NCBI RefSeq assembly: GCF_038003045.1
Contig: NZ_JBBOOK010000003.1
Coordinates: 62,001 to 126,000, forward strand
Direction of reading: 5' to 3'
DNA: 64,000 bases
From: Sporosarcina sp. FSL W7-1349
GTDB lineage: Bacteria; Bacillota; Bacilli; Bacillales_A; Planococcaceae
In this document: piece after piece, positions 30,565 to 41,902 of the stretch
Layout: each line of letters begins with the position of its first letter
Position numbering within the stretch: position 1 is the first letter of the stretch
Notes under the pieces: model-generated
Told to the model about the DNA's origin: nothing
Database searches by the model: none
What the model saw: the letters and a program-made list of their open reading frames with translations, nothing else
Position numbers and translations under genes: made by a program

Positions 30565-32077
30565 GACGGGACCTGTCGCGTTAATCATTTTGGATGGCTT
30601 TGGGTTGCGTGATGAGAATTTCGGTAATGCAGTCGCGCAGGCGAACAAGCCGAACTTCGACATTTTGTGGAGTAATTATCCACACACGACGCTAACGGCT
30701 TCCGGCGAAGCAGTAGGCCTTCCCGATGGACAAATGGGGAATTCCGAGGTCGGCCATTTGAATATCGGCGCAGGACGGATCGTGTACCAGAGCCTCACGC
30801 GCATCAACAAGTCAATCCGGGAAGCTGACTTTTTTAATAAAGAAGCGCTGCTGGATGCCATTGCACATGTCAAAGAGCGAGGCTCGGCACTTCATTTAAT
30901 GGGCCTTCTTTCTGATGGCGGCGTACATAGCCATTATGAGCATCTTTTTGCATTGCTGCGATTGGCGAAGTTGAATGGCATTGAAAAAGTTTATATCCAT
31001 GGGTTCCTTGACGGCCGGGATGTTGGCCCGCAAACGGCACTGGATTATATCGAAAAGACCGAGTCCATAATGAAAGAGCTGGAGGTCGGCAAGTTTGCTT
31101 CTATCTCTGGACGGTATTACGCGATGGATCGGGACAAACGATGGGACCGAGTCGAAAAAGCGTATCGTGCTATCGTGGATGGAGTTGCCCAAACAGCAGC
31201 GACTCCGTCGGCCGGTGTTCTTGCTTCGTACGAGCGGGAACTCCATGATGAGTTCGTCATGCCGTTCGTGATCGAGGAGTTGGGAGAGCCGGTTGCCAAG
31301 GTGGAAAGCGGGGATGCAGTCATGTTCTTCAATTTCCGTCCGGACCGGGCGATCCAGCTATCCCGTGCCTTCACTGATCCGGCATTTGCCGAATTTGAAA
31401 CGAAGCAATTGGAAGACTTGAAATTCGTCAGTTTCACGCACTATAGTGATGAAGTAGTTGCGAACGTCGTATTCAACAATGAAAACCTCGATAACACAAT
31501 AGGGGAAGTCCTTTCGAAAAACGGCTTGCGGCAATTGCGCATCGCGGAGACGGAGAAATATCCGCACGTCACGTTCTTCATGAGCGGCGGCAGAGAGGAT
31601 AATTTCGAAGGGGAAGAGCGGCTTTTGATTAATTCACCAAAAGTGGCGACATATGACTTGAAGCCGGAAATGAGCGCTTACGAAGTGACGGACGCACTGC
31701 TGGATGGGCTTGCGGCCAATCGTTATGATGCCATTATCTTGAACTTCGCCAACCCGGATATGGTCGGCCACAGCGGCATGCTGGAACCGACGATCAAGGC
31801 GATCGAAACAGTCGATGAATGCCTAGGCAAAATTATCGATGCGCTGCTTGCAAAAGGCGGGACGGCCATCGTGACAGCCGACCACGGAAATGCGGACGAA
31901 GTGACGACACAAGATGGCGCACCGATGACGGCGCATACGACCAATCCGGTGCCTGTCATTGTGACGAAACCGGATATCGAGTTGCGGGAAGGCATTTTGG
32001 CCGACTTGGCGCCGACGATGCTGAAATTATTGGATATTGAGCAACCGGAAGAAATGACCGGTACACCATTATTTTAA
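30557..32077 (+). CDS. gpmI: 2,3-bisphosphoglycerate-independent phosphoglycerate mutase
   Basis: The 506-residue metalloenzyme of the alkaline phosphatase superfamily converts 3-phosphoglycerate to 2-phosphoglycerate using manganese. Visible: metal Asp in [10 protein letters not shown], phospho-Ser in [10 protein letters not shown] near 62, [14 protein letters not shown] near 260, and metal ligands in TADHGNADE near 440. It starts 8 nt inside tpiA and is followed by eno at 15 nt. Confidence 0.97.
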   Translation: MGKTGPVALIILDGFGLRDENFGNAVAQANKPNFDILWSNYPHTTLTASGEAVGLPDGQMGNSEVGHLNIGAGRIVYQSLTRINKSIREADFFNKEALLDAIAHVKERGSALHLMGLLSDGGVHSHYEHLFALLRLAKLNGIEKVYIHGFLDGRDVGPQTALDYIEKTESIMKELEVGKFASISGRYYAMDRDKRWDRVEKAYRAIVDGVAQTAATPSAGVLASYERELHDEFVMPFVIEELGEPVAKVESGDAVMFFNFRPDRAIQLSRAFTDPAFAEFETKQLEDLKFVSFTHYSDEVVANVVFNNENLDNTIGEVLSKNGLRQLRIAETEKYPHVTFFMSGGREDNFEGEERLLINSPKVATYDLKPEMSAYEVTDALLDGLAANRYDAIILNFANPDMVGHSGMLEPTIKAIETVDECLGKIIDALLAKGGTAIVTADHGNADEVTTQDGAPMTAHTTNPVPVIVTKPDIELREGILADLAPTMLKLLDIEQPEEMTGTPLF

Positions 32078-33388
<1,311 letters not shown>

Positions 33389-33398
33389 ATTTGTTGAA

Positions 33399-33425
33399 AA
33401 AGTCCACTTCGGTGGGCTTTTTTTA
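33399..33425 (+). terminator. Terminator after eno
   Basis: AAAGTCCAC/GTGGGCTTT with a TTCG loop is followed by T residues. Confidence 0.9.
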
Positions 33426-33444
33426 TGGGCGGAAAGTCTTGATT

Positions 33445-33570
33445 TGCAAGTAAGTGAGGGTTGAATGCAAGGGAATGGTGGCTGAGTGCAAGGAATATGG
33501 TGGGGAGTGTAAGTAAACGGTGGCGGAGTGCAAGGAAATGGTGGGGGAATGCAAGCAAAGTGTAATGTGG
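33445..33570 (+). repeat. Tandem array D1, 21-bp unit, six copies
   Basis: Six units beginning TGCAAG or TGTAAG recur every 21 bp (for example TGCAAGGAAATGGTGGGGGA). The 3' half of each unit is G-rich and more variable. The region lies between the eno terminator and array D2 and contains no gene. Confidence 0.85.
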
Positions 33571-33641
33571 GGTAAGAAACGAATGGTGAGGCCTATTTGA
33601 TTCACCCTGATAAAAGTCCTGATTCGGGAATAAATCTCTGG

Positions 33642-33746
33642 ATGTGACGATTAAATTTCCGAAAGTGACGAATAAGTTTGGAGAAGTGACGAATAATTAA
33701 ATGAAAGTGACGGATATCTGTTTAAAAGTGACGAATATGTCTCGGA
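33642..33746 (+). repeat. Tandem array D2, 21-bp unit, five copies
   Basis: Units starting at 33642, 33663, 33684, 33705 and 33726 share AAGTGACGAATA followed by a variable 9-bp tail. It is unrelated in sequence to array D1 only about 70 bp away, but has the same 21-bp period. It precedes the secG promoter region. Confidence 0.85.
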
Positions 33747-33845
33747 GGTGCGCCAGTTCATGCCCCGGTACTCGAGTTTCCTCCAAGAATATCCCAGCTC
33801 CGCAACAAATTCATTCACCCCCTTCCCATCGAATCTCACAAAAGG

Positions 33846-33874
33846 TTGTCAGGTCCTTACCGTTTTGGTAAAAT
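33846..33874 (+). promoter_or_regulatory. secG promoter
   Basis: TTGTCA (33846-33851), 17 bp, TAAAAT (33869-33874). Confidence 0.65.
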
Positions 33875-33912
33875 AGAAGTATTGTGAAGTTCGATTCAGG
33901 AGGTGGAACAAA

Positions 33913-34140
33913 ATGCACGCAATACTGATGACACTGCTCGTAGTGGTAGCTTTGGCATTGATCGCAGTCGTTTTATTGCAATCCGGAAAAAGTGCAGGTC
34001 TTTCAGGAGCCATCTCTGGTGGGGCTGAACAACTTTTCGGAAAACAAAAAGCGCGTGGCTTGGACCTCGTGTTGCAACGGGTTACCATAGTCCTATCCAT
34101 TTTGTTTTTCGTATTGGCGATTGCCATCGTTAAATTCTAA
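33913..34140 (+). CDS. secG: Preprotein translocase subunit SecG
   Basis: The 75-residue membrane protein has two transmembrane helices (about 3-22 and 53-73) joined by the SecG loop [22 protein letters not shown]. It assists the SecYE channel with SecA. AGGAGGTGG precedes the ATG. It has its own promoter and a terminator, and comes before est-rnr-smpB-ssrA as in other Bacillales. Confidence 0.95.
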   Translation: MHAILMTLLVVVALALIAVVLLQSGKSAGLSGAISGGAEQLFGKQKARGLDLVLQRVTIVLSILFFVLAIAIVKF

Positions 34141-34164
34141 ATTTCATTATGACAATAACATGAC

Positions 34165-34199
34165 AAACGCCTGACCTTCCGAATGGTCGGGCGTTTTTT
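34165..34199 (+). terminator. Terminator after secG
   Basis: AAACGCCTGACC/GGTCGGGCGTTT with an 8-nt loop is followed by TTTT. Confidence 0.9.
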
Positions 34200-34216
34200 G
34201 TAGGAGGTCGCATCGA

Positions 34217-34963
34217 ATGAGATTCGCAATACCGAAACCGTTCTTTTTCGAGAAAGGGAAGCGCGCTGTGTTGCTGCTTCATGGGTTCACGGGCAACTCG
34301 GCGGACGTCCGGATGTTTGGACGGTTTTTGGAGAGGAAAAACTATACATCTTTGGCTCCCCACTACAAAGGGCATGGCGTCCCGCCGGAGGAATTGATTA
34401 AGACCGGTCCTGACGAATGGTGGCAGGACGTTGTCAATGGTTACAATCAATTGAAAGATGCCGGTTATGATGAAATCGCGGTCATCGGCCTATCATTGGG
34501 TGGCGTATTTTCCCTGAAAGTAGGGTATAACATGCCAGTGAAAGGGATTGCCACGATGTGCGCGCCGATGTCGATGCGCACGACCGATCTCATGTACGAA
34601 GGCGTGCTGAAATACGCGCGGGAATATAAGCGATTTGAAGGAAAAAGTGAAGAAGAAATCGAAAAGGAAGTCGAAGCGTTGGAGCAAAAGTCCATGCCTT
34701 CCTTGGCGGATCTTCGGGAATTGGTTTACGATGTTCGGGATCATGTCGACCATATTTATGCACCGCTTTTCGTCGTCCAGGCGACACAGGACGATGTGAT
34801 TGATCCGGACTCGGCAAATGTCATTTACGAAAATGCCGAATCCGTTGACAAGCACATCAAATGGTACGAGGAGTCCGGCCATGTCATCACACTCGGCCCT
34901 GAAAAGGAACAGCTTCATGAAGACCTGTTCGAATTTCTGGAATCGCTCGACTGGAGCGTGTGA
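34217..34963 (+). CDS. est: Carboxylesterase (Est30/YvaK family)
   Basis: This 248-residue alpha/beta hydrolase has oxyanion segment [10 protein letters not shown], nucleophile Ser in GLSLGG near 95, catalytic Asp in QDDVIDPDS near 193 and His in SGHVITLG near 223, as in the thermostable esterase Est30 of Geobacillus. The physiological ester is unknown. TAGGAGG lies about 9 nt before the ATG. It sits between secG and rnr, a conserved position. Confidence 0.93.
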   Translation: MRFAIPKPFFFEKGKRAVLLLHGFTGNSADVRMFGRFLERKNYTSLAPHYKGHGVPPEELIKTGPDEWWQDVVNGYNQLKDAGYDEIAVIGLSLGGVFSLKVGYNMPVKGIATMCAPMSMRTTDLMYEGVLKYAREYKRFEGKSEEEIEKEVEALEQKSMPSLADLRELVYDVRDHVDHIYAPLFVVQATQDDVIDPDSANVIYENAESVDKHIKWYEESGHVITLGPEKEQLHEDLFEFLESLDWSV

Positions 34964-35009
34964 AACATATACGAAATGACCAAGCTATAGTATTGAAGGA
35001 GGGATGCAA

Positions 35010-37367
35010 TTGGATAGTTTTGAAATGGAATTGCAGCAACGATTGCTGGACTTAATGAGAGAAGATGCCTATAAACCGTTGACGGTTCAGGAAATTCAAG
35101 AATTGATGGGAATGGAGCAAGCCGCGGAATTCAAGGAATTGGTGAAAATGCTCGTCCACCTGGAGCAAAAAGGCCAGATTGTTCGTTCCCGTACGAACCG
35201 CTACGGCGTGCCGGAACGGATGAATCTCGTTCGCGGGAAATTTATCGGCCATGCCAAAGGATTCGGATTCGTGGCGCCGGAGACGGAAGGGATGGATGAT
35301 ATTTTCATTCCGCCTCATGAGGTGAACGGAGCGATGAACGGAGATATCGTCCTTGTCCGAGTTTCCAATAGCCAGATGGGCGACCGGCGGGAAGGCACGA
35401 TCATCCGCATTGCGGAACGGGGCACGACCAAGGTTGTCGGAACCTATCAGGATAATAAAGGCTTCGGTTTCGTCATTCCGGATGACAAAAAATTGCCGAT
35501 GGACATTTTCATAGGCAAAGGTGATTCCTTAGGTGCCGTAGACGGCCATAAAGTCGTCGTCGAAATTACGAATTGGCCGGATGAGCTGAAGTCCGCGACA
35601 GGGATGGTCACGCAAATCCTTGGCCATAAAAACGACCCTGGCGTCGATATTTTGTCGATTATCTACAATCATGGGATTGAAATCGAATTCCCGCAAGAAG
35701 TGATTGACCAGGCGAATAAAATCCCGGATACGGTGCAGGAAAACGATTTATTCAAACGGCGGGATGTCCGTGATGAATTGACGATTACGATTGACGGCGC
35801 GGATGCTAAAGACTTGGACGATGCCATTTCACTGTTCAAGGATGAAAACGGGAACTACGTGCTATCCGTCCACATTTCGGACGTCAGCTATTATGTTACG
35901 GAAAATTCGCCGATGGATGCCGAGGCGTATGAACGCGGCACGAGTGTCTATTTGACCGACCGCGTCATCCCGATGCTGCCGCATAAATTATCAAATGGCA
36001 TTTGTTCATTGAACCCAGGTGTGGACCGGCTAACGTTAACTGCCAAGATGACGATTGACCGGAATGGAAAAGCGATCGAACATGAGATTTTCGAAAGTGT
36101 CATCCGCTCCGACGAACGAATGACGTATACGGACGTTTATCAGATCATCGAGGAAAAAGATGAGGAACTGTCTGCGAAATACGAACATATCGTGCCGATG
36201 CTCAACGATATGGCGGACTTGGCCCAAATCCTAAGGCAAAAGCGGATGGATCGGGGAGCAATCGACTTTGATTTTAAGGAATCCAAGATTTTGGTCGATG
36301 AAAACGGCTGGCCGACCGATGTCGTGGTCCGGGAACGTACAGTTTCCGAGCGCCTAATCGAGGAGTTCATGCTGGCGGCGAATGAAACGATTGCCGAGCA
36401 TTTCCACTGGATGCAAGTGCCATTCCTCTATCGGATCCACGAAAATCCGAAAGAGGAAAAGCTGCAGCGCTTTTTCGAGTTCCTGACGAATTTCGGAATT
36501 GTCGTCAAAGGAACAGGCAATGCAGTCCATCCAAGAGCATTACAGGAAATCGTCGAATCAATTGAAGGGCTGCCAGAAGAGACGGTCATTTCCACCATGC
36601 TCCTACGCTCAATGCAGCAAGCGAAATACTTCGAGGAAAGCTTGGGGCATTTCGGGTTGTCTACTGAATTCTATACGCATTTCACGGCGCCGATCCGTCG
36701 GTACCCGGACTTGATCGTCCATCGGTTGATCCGGACGTATTTGATTGAGAAAGACGTGTCGTCCCAGACGCTGACGCATTGGGGTGCGGAGCTGCCGGAA
36801 ATCGCGCAGCATACTTCCGATCGGGAACGCCGTGCGGTCGATGCGGAGCGGGATACGGAATCATTGAAAAAAGCGCAATATATGCTAGATAAAATCGGGG
36901 AAGAGTTCGAAGGCGTCATTTCTTCTGTGACAAACTTCGGCATGTTCGTCGAATTGGAGAATACGATTGAAGGGCTCGTCCACGTCAGCTATATGACGGA
37001 TGACTATTACCGATTCGATGATCGGCAAATGATCATGATTGGGGAGCACACCGGCAAGCAATTCCGGATCGGGGATGAAGTGACGGTGCGGGTCGTGTCG
37101 GTCAAACCGGAAGAGCAGGCCATCGACTTCGAAATCGTTGGAATGAAACAATCGTTCCACCGCAAGCGCAAAGAGACACCAACCGTGATTCACGCGAAGA
37201 AACGAAGCGGCAGTGGTGGTAGTAGCGACAAAAAGTCTGAAGGCAATGGACGGGATCGGAAGAAATCCGGTTCGAGCGGTTCAGGCGGCTTGGGCAATAA
37301 AAAGAAGAAATTTTACGAGGGCGTTGCGAAAAAGTCCAAAAAGCAAGCGCCAAGAAAGAGAAAATAG
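35010..37367 (+). CDS. rnr: Ribonuclease R
   Basis: RNase R is a 3'-to-5' processive exoribonuclease that degrades structured and tmRNA-tagged transcripts. Domains in order: N-terminal winged helix (1-65), two cold-shock OB folds (about 70-225), RNB catalytic domain ([16 protein letters not shown], about 255-580), an S1 domain ([17 protein letters not shown], about 630-715) and a Lys-rich tail. TTG 35010 is the better start, because AGGAGGG ends 6 nt before it; the in-frame ATG at 35004 directly abuts that site. smpB and ssrA follow, forming a trans-translation cluster. Confidence 0.95.
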   Translation: MDSFEMELQQRLLDLMREDAYKPLTVQEIQELMGMEQAAEFKELVKMLVHLEQKGQIVRSRTNRYGVPERMNLVRGKFIGHAKGFGFVAPETEGMDDIFIPPHEVNGAMNGDIVLVRVSNSQMGDRREGTIIRIAERGTTKVVGTYQDNKGFGFVIPDDKKLPMDIFIGKGDSLGAVDGHKVVVEITNWPDELKSATGMVTQILGHKNDPGVDILSIIYNHGIEIEFPQEVIDQANKIPDTVQENDLFKRRDVRDELTITIDGADAKDLDDAISLFKDENGNYVLSVHISDVSYYVTENSPMDAEAYERGTSVYLTDRVIPMLPHKLSNGICSLNPGVDRLTLTAKMTIDRNGKAIEHEIFESVIRSDERMTYTDVYQIIEEKDEELSAKYEHIVPMLNDMADLAQILRQKRMDRGAIDFDFKESKILVDENGWPTDVVVRERTVSERLIEEFMLAANETIAEHFHWMQVPFLYRIHENPKEEKLQRFFEFLTNFGIVVKGTGNAVHPRALQEIVESIEGLPEETVISTMLLRSMQQAKYFEESLGHFGLSTEFYTHFTAPIRRYPDLIVHRLIRTYLIEKDVSSQTLTHWGAELPEIAQHTSDRERRAVDAERDTESLKKAQYMLDKIGEEFEGVISSVTNFGMFVELENTIEGLVHVSYMTDDYYRFDDRQMIMIGEHTGKQFRIGDEVTVRVVSVKPEEQAIDFEIVGMKQSFHRKRKETPTVIHAKKRSGSGGSSDKKSEGNGRDRKKSGSSGSGGLGNKKKKFYEGVAKKSKKQAPRKRK

Positions 37368-37395
37368 TGCCGGAGAGGTGATCACCCCTCCGGCA
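37368..37395. other. Strong hairpin between rnr and smpB
   Basis: The 28-bp inverted repeat TGCCGGAGAGGTG/CACCCCTCCGGCA starts at the rnr stop and has no T run, so it looks like a 3'-end stabiliser or processing site and not a terminator. Confidence 0.6.
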
Positions 37396-37414
37396 TGCTA
37401 GAGGGGGGAACGAG

Positions 37415-37882
37415 ATGGCAAAAGGCCAAGGGAAAGTCGTAGCAGTCAATAAAAAGGCGAACCATGACTTCGCTATCGAAGAAACGATCGAAGCGGGTAT
37501 CGTCCTTCAAGGAACGGAAATCAAATCGATTCGGAACGGGAAAGTGCAATTGCGCGATGCCTTCGTCCGCATCCGCAACAACGAAGCGTGGATTTCCAAT
37601 ATGCACATCAGCCCGTATGATCAGGGAAATCGGTTCAACCACGACCCGCTCCGTTCGAGAAAGCTGCTGCTGCATAAGAAACAGATCAGCACACTCATCG
37701 GGCAGACGAAAGAAGCGGGCATGGCCATCGTCCCGTTGAAGATGTACTTGAAAGACGGCTTCGCCAAAGTGCTGATCGGCATTGGAAAAGGGAAGAAGAA
37801 CTACGACAAGCGGGAAGACCTGAAGAAGAAAGAGGCGAAACGCGAGATGGAGCGCGCCTTCAAAGCCAAACAGCAGTATTGA
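37415..37882 (+). CDS. smpB: SsrA-binding protein SmpB
   Basis: The 155-residue protein binds the tRNA-like domain of tmRNA and carries it to stalled ribosomes. It shows [25 protein letters not shown], the [16 protein letters not shown] block and a basic C-terminal tail ([19 protein letters not shown]) that enters the empty mRNA channel. AGGGGGG precedes the ATG. The -35 box of the ssrA promoter overlaps its stop codon. Confidence 0.97.
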   Translation: MAKGQGKVVAVNKKANHDFAIEETIEAGIVLQGTEIKSIRNGKVQLRDAFVRIRNNEAWISNMHISPYDQGNRFNHDPLRSRKLLLHKKQISTLIGQTKEAGMAIVPLKMYLKDGFAKVLIGIGKGKKNYDKREDLKKKEAKREMERAFKAKQQY

Positions 37883-37907
37883 AATTTGGCCGAAAATGAG
37901 GTATACT
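37879..37907 (+). promoter_or_regulatory. ssrA promoter overlapping the smpB stop
   Basis: TTGAAA (37879-37884), 17 bp, TATACT (37902-37907). The start of transcription would lie about 50 nt before the mature tmRNA 5' end, so a leader must be removed. Confidence 0.7.
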
Positions 37908-37964
37908 AGGTTCAGAAGTTAAGTTCAGTGCCTCGCAAGTCGAGGAGATCCTGACATTCCCATC

Positions 37965-38323
37965 GGGGACGTTACGGATTCGACAGGGGTGGTCTGAGCT
38001 TGAGTTGCGCGTCGGAGGGCTCGGCTCCGTCAGAAACGGCATTCTATAATAACAGGCAAAACAAACAACAACCTAGCATTCGCAGCGTAAGCTGATGAAT
38101 CTGCCTTGCAGTTCCATCGCCCATGTGGCATTGTAAGGCTCACCTATTAGTGGGATACGACGACTGCCGCTTCCTGAGGCAGCCGGAAGAGACTACCAGG
38201 ATAGCGCCTCCGAGTCGCCCTGATTGTCGGCAAACGGAAGCGCGAAACCCAATAGACAATCTACACGCGTAGATGCTTGAGTGTTGGAGCCTCTGGACGC
38301 GGGTTCGACTCCCGCCGTCTCCA
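37965..38323 (+). ncRNA. ssrA: Transfer-messenger RNA (tmRNA)
   Basis: The 359-nt RNA starts GGGGACGTTACGGATTCGAC and ends with CGTCTCC plus discriminator A, which pair as the 7-bp acceptor stem; the T arm GGGTTCGACTCCC is present. The tag frame begins at GGC near 38053 and reads GKTNNNLAFAA then TAA, so tagged proteins end in AGKTNNNLAFAA. CCA is not encoded. It follows smpB. Its 3' end is the attachment site of the integrated element, which regenerates the gene exactly. Confidence 0.96.
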
Positions 38324-38326
38324 TAA
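38299..38326 (+). repeat. attL: left 28-bp direct repeat of the ssrA-integrated element
   Basis: The 28 bases from the T arm of tmRNA to just past its 3' end (GCGGGTTCGACTCCCGCC and the following CGTCTCCATAA region) are identical to 47239-47266. Confidence 0.92.
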
Positions 38327-38355
38327 ATTAATTTCATGGAGTTTCAAACAGTGTC

Positions 38356-38386
38356 AAAACCCTTGATATTCAAGGGTTTTTTCTTT
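38356..38386 (+). terminator. Element-borne terminator of ssrA
   Basis: AAACCCTTG/CAAGGGTTT with a 5-nt loop is followed by TTT-C-TTTT. It lies inside the element, replacing the original ssrA terminator now displaced to 47288. Confidence 0.85.
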
Positions 38387-38422
38387 TACCCTGTTTCATC
38401 TGATTTCATATAGTATCAATCG

Positions 38423-38455
38423 AACGTAGTCAAAAACGTAGTCAAAGCGTAGTCA
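38423..38455. repeat. Integrase arm-type sites, left end (three direct repeats)
   Basis: ACGTAGTCAAA-type sequences occur three times in close succession (AACGTAGTCAAA, AACGTAGTCAAA, GCGTAGTCA). The same repeats occur near the right end at 47154-47180, as expected for integrase arm binding. Confidence 0.75.
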
Positions 38456-38460
38456 TTTAT

Positions 38461-39633
38461 CTACATCTCAATGTAGTTGGCAAACTTCAATATTGCTTCT
38501 TCTTTTGCCTTCTTCGTAACATGAGCGTAGATGTTCATTGTCGTCTGAACGTCACTATGGCCTAAACGATCTTGCACTTCTTTCAAAGTAGCTCCCGCTT
38601 CAAATAACAATGAACAATGGGTATGACGTAATCCATGCGTAGTTATTGTACCGATGCTATATTTCTTCTGCACATGTACAATCCATTTGCGAGTTTTCGT
38701 AGGTTGCAAATACTCATTATGCTCATTGCTGAATACAAGCTGCTTTGGTTGTAACGTATTGAAGCCAAGCTTTAAATAATCCTGCTTCTGCTTTTTCTTC
38801 CACTCTTTTAGCACGGTCATTGTTTTGTCGTCCATTTTGATGGCACGTGATACGCCGGTTTTAGTGGATTTTACATATAGCTGATTATCTTTACCACGTG
38901 AAAGTGCCTTATTGATACGAATTTCATTTGTAGTGAAATTTAGATCGTTCCATGTAAGCGCCAATGCTTCACCTTTACGCATACCGCTGAAGGCTAGTAA
39001 TCGGAATAGGGCATATGCTTTGAAGTTACTCTCTTGCTCTAAGCACGATAGGAACTCAATAAGCTGCTCACGAGTATAGAAGTTCTCTGTTTCGTCTTCA
39101 TCCGCCACAATAGACTTCTTAGAAACGTTGGCGGGCGTATCCACATGTGCAAACGGATTTGTTTGTATATAGCCACGCTTAATCGCAAAGTCTAATACCT
39201 TAGCAGCATATGCTTTTACCATACGAAACTTCTTTAGCTTGTCCGCCCATTCATCTACATGCTTTTGGCAAACATCGACATGTATCTTTTCAATCTTGTA
39301 GTCACCCATAGCCGGTAATATATGATTTTTGAAGATACCTGTTGTTTTTACAAACGTGCTCTCCTCAACGGTCTTTTCATATTGCTTCACCCACAGGTCA
39401 TAGACTTCCTGATAAGTTTCGGCACGTTCTTGTTGGTATGTGCCGTTAGCAACATCTAACTTGATACGAGCTAACGCTAATTCCGCTTCTTTACGTGTTT
39501 TAAAGCCCCGCTTCATTGTACGTTTTTGCTTTCCGGTTAGCGGATCAACACCTAAATAAGCCGGGAACTCATATCGTAATTCACCGTTTTTCAGCTTATA
39601 ACTCTTTATGGGTGATACTTTTTTCTTTGCCAT
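38461..39633 (-). CDS. int: Tyrosine integrase of the ssrA element
   Basis: The 390-residue phage-type site-specific recombinase has an N-terminal AP2-like arm-binding domain (YRLEF-type region 8-50), a SAM-like core-binding domain (about 65-165) and a catalytic domain with Arg in FSGMRKGEAL, His-x-x-Arg in THGLRHTH, and the nucleophile Tyr in MNIYAHVTK. It is transcribed toward attL and starts with GGAGGAAT upstream of the ATG. Its position directly beside the ssrA attachment site shows it made this insertion. Confidence 0.95.
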   Translation of the reverse strand: MAKKKVSPIKSYKLKNGELRYEFPAYLGVDPLTGKQKRTMKRGFKTRKEAELALARIKLDVANGTYQQERAETYQEVYDLWVKQYEKTVEESTFVKTTGIFKNHILPAMGDYKIEKIHVDVCQKHVDEWADKLKKFRMVKAYAAKVLDFAIKRGYIQTNPFAHVDTPANVSKKSIVADEDETENFYTREQLIEFLSCLEQESNFKAYALFRLLAFSGMRKGEALALTWNDLNFTTNEIRINKALSRGKDNQLYVKSTKTGVSRAIKMDDKTMTVLKEWKKKQKQDYLKLGFNTLQPKQLVFSNEHNEYLQPTKTRKWIVHVQKKYSIGTITTHGLRHTHCSLLFEAGATLKEVQDRLGHSDVQTTMNIYAHVTKKAKEEAILKFANYIEM

Positions 39634-39736
39634 GATAATTCCTCCTGAATCAGTTGCGGGGGCAAATGATTAAAGAGAGGATTTACCTCTAGCGATATTA
39701 TAACCGATTCTAGTGGCAAATCCTCATCAAATTAAA

Positions 39737-39991
39737 TCAGAAACTATGATCTTGTAAAAAACGGTCAATCTCCTTGCGTGATACCCGCTTAATCCCTTCT
39801 ATCTCACACACTTGTAATCCCATCTCTCGGAACTTCACAAACGTGTTATAAGAGACACCAGCGTACTTGGCACCTTCTTTCAAGGACAACCATCCACTCT
39901 CCATCATTTGATGCTGGGCAGCTAACAATGCCTTCTGAACAGCTCTCATTACTACATCTTCTATATCTATCATCATTGCTTGGTTATTCAT
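39737..39991 (-). CDS. Excisionase-like MerR/HTH-17 protein
   Basis: The 84-residue protein has a winged-helix motif WLSLKEGAKYAGVSYNTFVKF typical of HTH_17/excisionase proteins, then VSRKEIDRFL. ATG 39991 is chosen because GAAGGAG lies about 9 nt upstream. It precedes the integrase on the same strand at about 100 bp, so it is the probable recombination directionality factor of the element; a role as a simple repressor is the alternative. Confidence 0.75.
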   Translation of the reverse strand: MNNQAMMIDIEDVVMRAVQKALLAAQHQMMESGWLSLKEGAKYAGVSYNTFVKFREMGLQVCEIEGIKRVSRKEIDRFLQDHSF

Positions 39992-40525
39992 TAATAGTAG
40001 CTCCTTCTCATTTAATCCCCGCCACAATATGTGCTTTCGTTGCTTTATACGAGCATGGAATGAAAGAGTTAAAAAGAAGAATTAATAAATTGCATTCAAA
40101 ACTGGGCGGGCGGTTGTTAATAAAGAAGATGTGTTAGCGGTTGCTTATTCGTTTTCTAGGGGGAACAATACAGAGCAGCAAGGCAGAAGGGGAATGCAGA
40201 CAATATATACATAATAGAAAGTGGTTGAAATAATTACAGTTATTTATAACAGGTTGTGTGGCTGAACAGAATTAGACAGGCGTATGTCAAGTCCCTGATT
40301 CTAGGGTGAATGAATAAAAAACAAAATAAATTTGAGGTTTTATAATTACCCCCCCAGTGCCTAGCATTTCAAGCCTTGAAGCGGCATTGGATGGGGGCCT
40401 TTTGATGCCTACGGGAATTTTTTTGTGAAAAGTGGTGCGAATTTAATTTAACTATATTAAGTGATCAGCGTATATGCAAGTGCAAGTGTTAATTTGCGAA
40501 TAACAGTAATGAAGGGGAATGAAAT
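39992..40525. other. Element control region without a convincing gene
   Basis: The 530 bp between the divergent excisionase and HTH genes hold an AT-rich stretch, an imperfect inverted repeat around 40351-40400 (CCCCCCAGTGCC with GGCATTGGATGGGGG) followed by TTTT, and no convincing reading frame. It is the likely site of divergent promoters and possibly a replication or transfer origin; neither is shown directly. Confidence 0.4.
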
Positions 40526-41299
40526 ATGATGAAATTGGTTGATTATTTAAAGAAGATGAGTGAAGGAGGAGAATTAAAAACCAAAGCAAACTTAGGGTAT
40601 GTCTACATACCGAACAATATCCACCGGTGTCTTAGAGTGAGCCAAGAGGAAAAGATGGTACTATTTAATATATACAGTCTTTACAATGAAGAGAAAGGTT
40701 GCGCTTTTCCTACACAACAGACTTTAGCTATGTATTTAGGGGTAACATCCTCGTCTGTGAGTAAGTCTTTAAAAAGCCTGGAAGCTAAAAACTTTATTCA
40801 ATCGTATGGGAAAAAAGGCAAAAAGAAAAGATATATTCCGCGGTGGGATCTTAGTCATAATCCATATATTGTGTTAAGTGAAGCTTTCCATTTTGCAACA
40901 AAGATTCTCAGTAAAAGAATACCCGATGATATCAACGGGGATTGGGGAAATAAATTGCTACAGTTGGTCAATGCCACTAAAAACATTGAATTTACAGACC
41001 GTGATTTATATGGCAATCTTATTCAAAAATATAATGATGGATCAGTAAATGGGGATGTTATTTATGATTTGTTTACACTAGTAACTCAATATCTTGAAAG
41101 GACCTATAATATTATAATTGAGGTCAATTGGAAAGATGAAGTGGATAATTATCTGAAAATCAGTAAGGAACGAACTAAAAAACGTAAATCAAACGCTTGG
41201 CAAAATAACAGCAACAAAAACATTTTTCTGGATGAAGAAGAAGAGAAAAAAACACAGGCAATAAATCAGTGGATGATAGATGGGGGGTATATTAAATAA
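40526..41299 (+). CDS. HTH replication-initiator-like protein
   Basis: The 257-residue protein has a winged helix near residues 60-105 (FPTQQTLAMYLGVTSSSVSKSLKSLEAKNFI, HTH_36 type), followed by a basic stretch KKGKKKR. HTH_36 proteins of this kind are usual on plasmids and integrative elements as replication initiators or regulators. The C-terminal 130 residues are unrecognised and end in a Lys/Glu-rich tail. AAGGGGAATG precedes the ATG. A terminator follows. The low G+C matches the rest of the element. Confidence 0.6.
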   Translation: MMKLVDYLKKMSEGGELKTKANLGYVYIPNNIHRCLRVSQEEKMVLFNIYSLYNEEKGCAFPTQQTLAMYLGVTSSSVSKSLKSLEAKNFIQSYGKKGKKKRYIPRWDLSHNPYIVLSEAFHFATKILSKRIPDDINGDWGNKLLQLVNATKNIEFTDRDLYGNLIQKYNDGSVNGDVIYDLFTLVTQYLERTYNIIIEVNWKDEVDNYLKISKERTKKRKSNAWQNNSNKNIFLDEEEEKKTQAINQWMIDGGYIK

Positions 41300-41307
41300 T
41301 TACAATG

Positions 41308-41333
41308 AGCTACCAATCAGGTAGCTTTTTTTG
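41308..41333 (+). terminator. Terminator after the HTH gene
   Basis: AGCTACC/GGTAGCT with a 5-nt loop is followed by seven T. Confidence 0.9.
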
Positions 41334-41902
41334 ATGCGTTAAATGCAATACTCTTATTCAATTATTAAATAGAGACCGTCAAAAATGAAATAGGATATTC
41401 ATAAAAGAAAAGCTGAATATCATTTACTCAGACATACTATTATCATATACAAATATCATCCTATAATTATTTACTCTAATACCTACTACTAACGGAAAAG
41501 GGGGAAAGATAACTTCAAAAAACTTCTATTCCATGAGTTGTTTTTATACTTATTCTTGTCATGCTGCGCCACTGGCGGGGAATTTCGAAATTAACTTAGT
41601 CTCGCTATCTTTACTTTGAAATAATTGTGGTGCATGGTGCGGATTCAGACGAATAATGCAACAGACCACAACAAAGGCCCCCCCTGGTGCGTTAATTATT
41701 TTGTGGTTGTCAATTTTGTTTGGACAGAGACTTAACTAACTTGTTTCCATACATCTATACTATCTCCACTTTTTTGTTGTAGCTAACACACTGTCCTCAA
41801 TAGCGAATGTCATAATAAGTATCTCCTGTTAATTAGTTTAAATGATATAATTAAGCTATAGATTATTGTAGACACTACATTTGAGACAGAAAGGTGAGCT
41901 AA
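41334..41902. promoter_or_regulatory. Leader region of the restriction-modification gene
   Basis: No gene is evident in these 570 bp. They contain a perfect extended -10 (TGATATAAT, 41844-41852) about 50 bp before the restriction-modification start, and an inverted repeat ACCACAA...TTGTGGT (41665-41707) enclosing a C-rich run. Confidence 0.45.

Noticed and set aside
33423-33839. Heptad-repeat peptides on the minus strand of arrays D1 and D2
   Set aside because: The 21-bp period keeps one frame open by arithmetic; there is no ribosome site, and the two arrays would need unrelated proteins.
39928-40137. 69-codon plus-strand frame beside the excisionase gene
   Set aside because: It is antisense to the excisionase gene over half its length and has no ribosome site.
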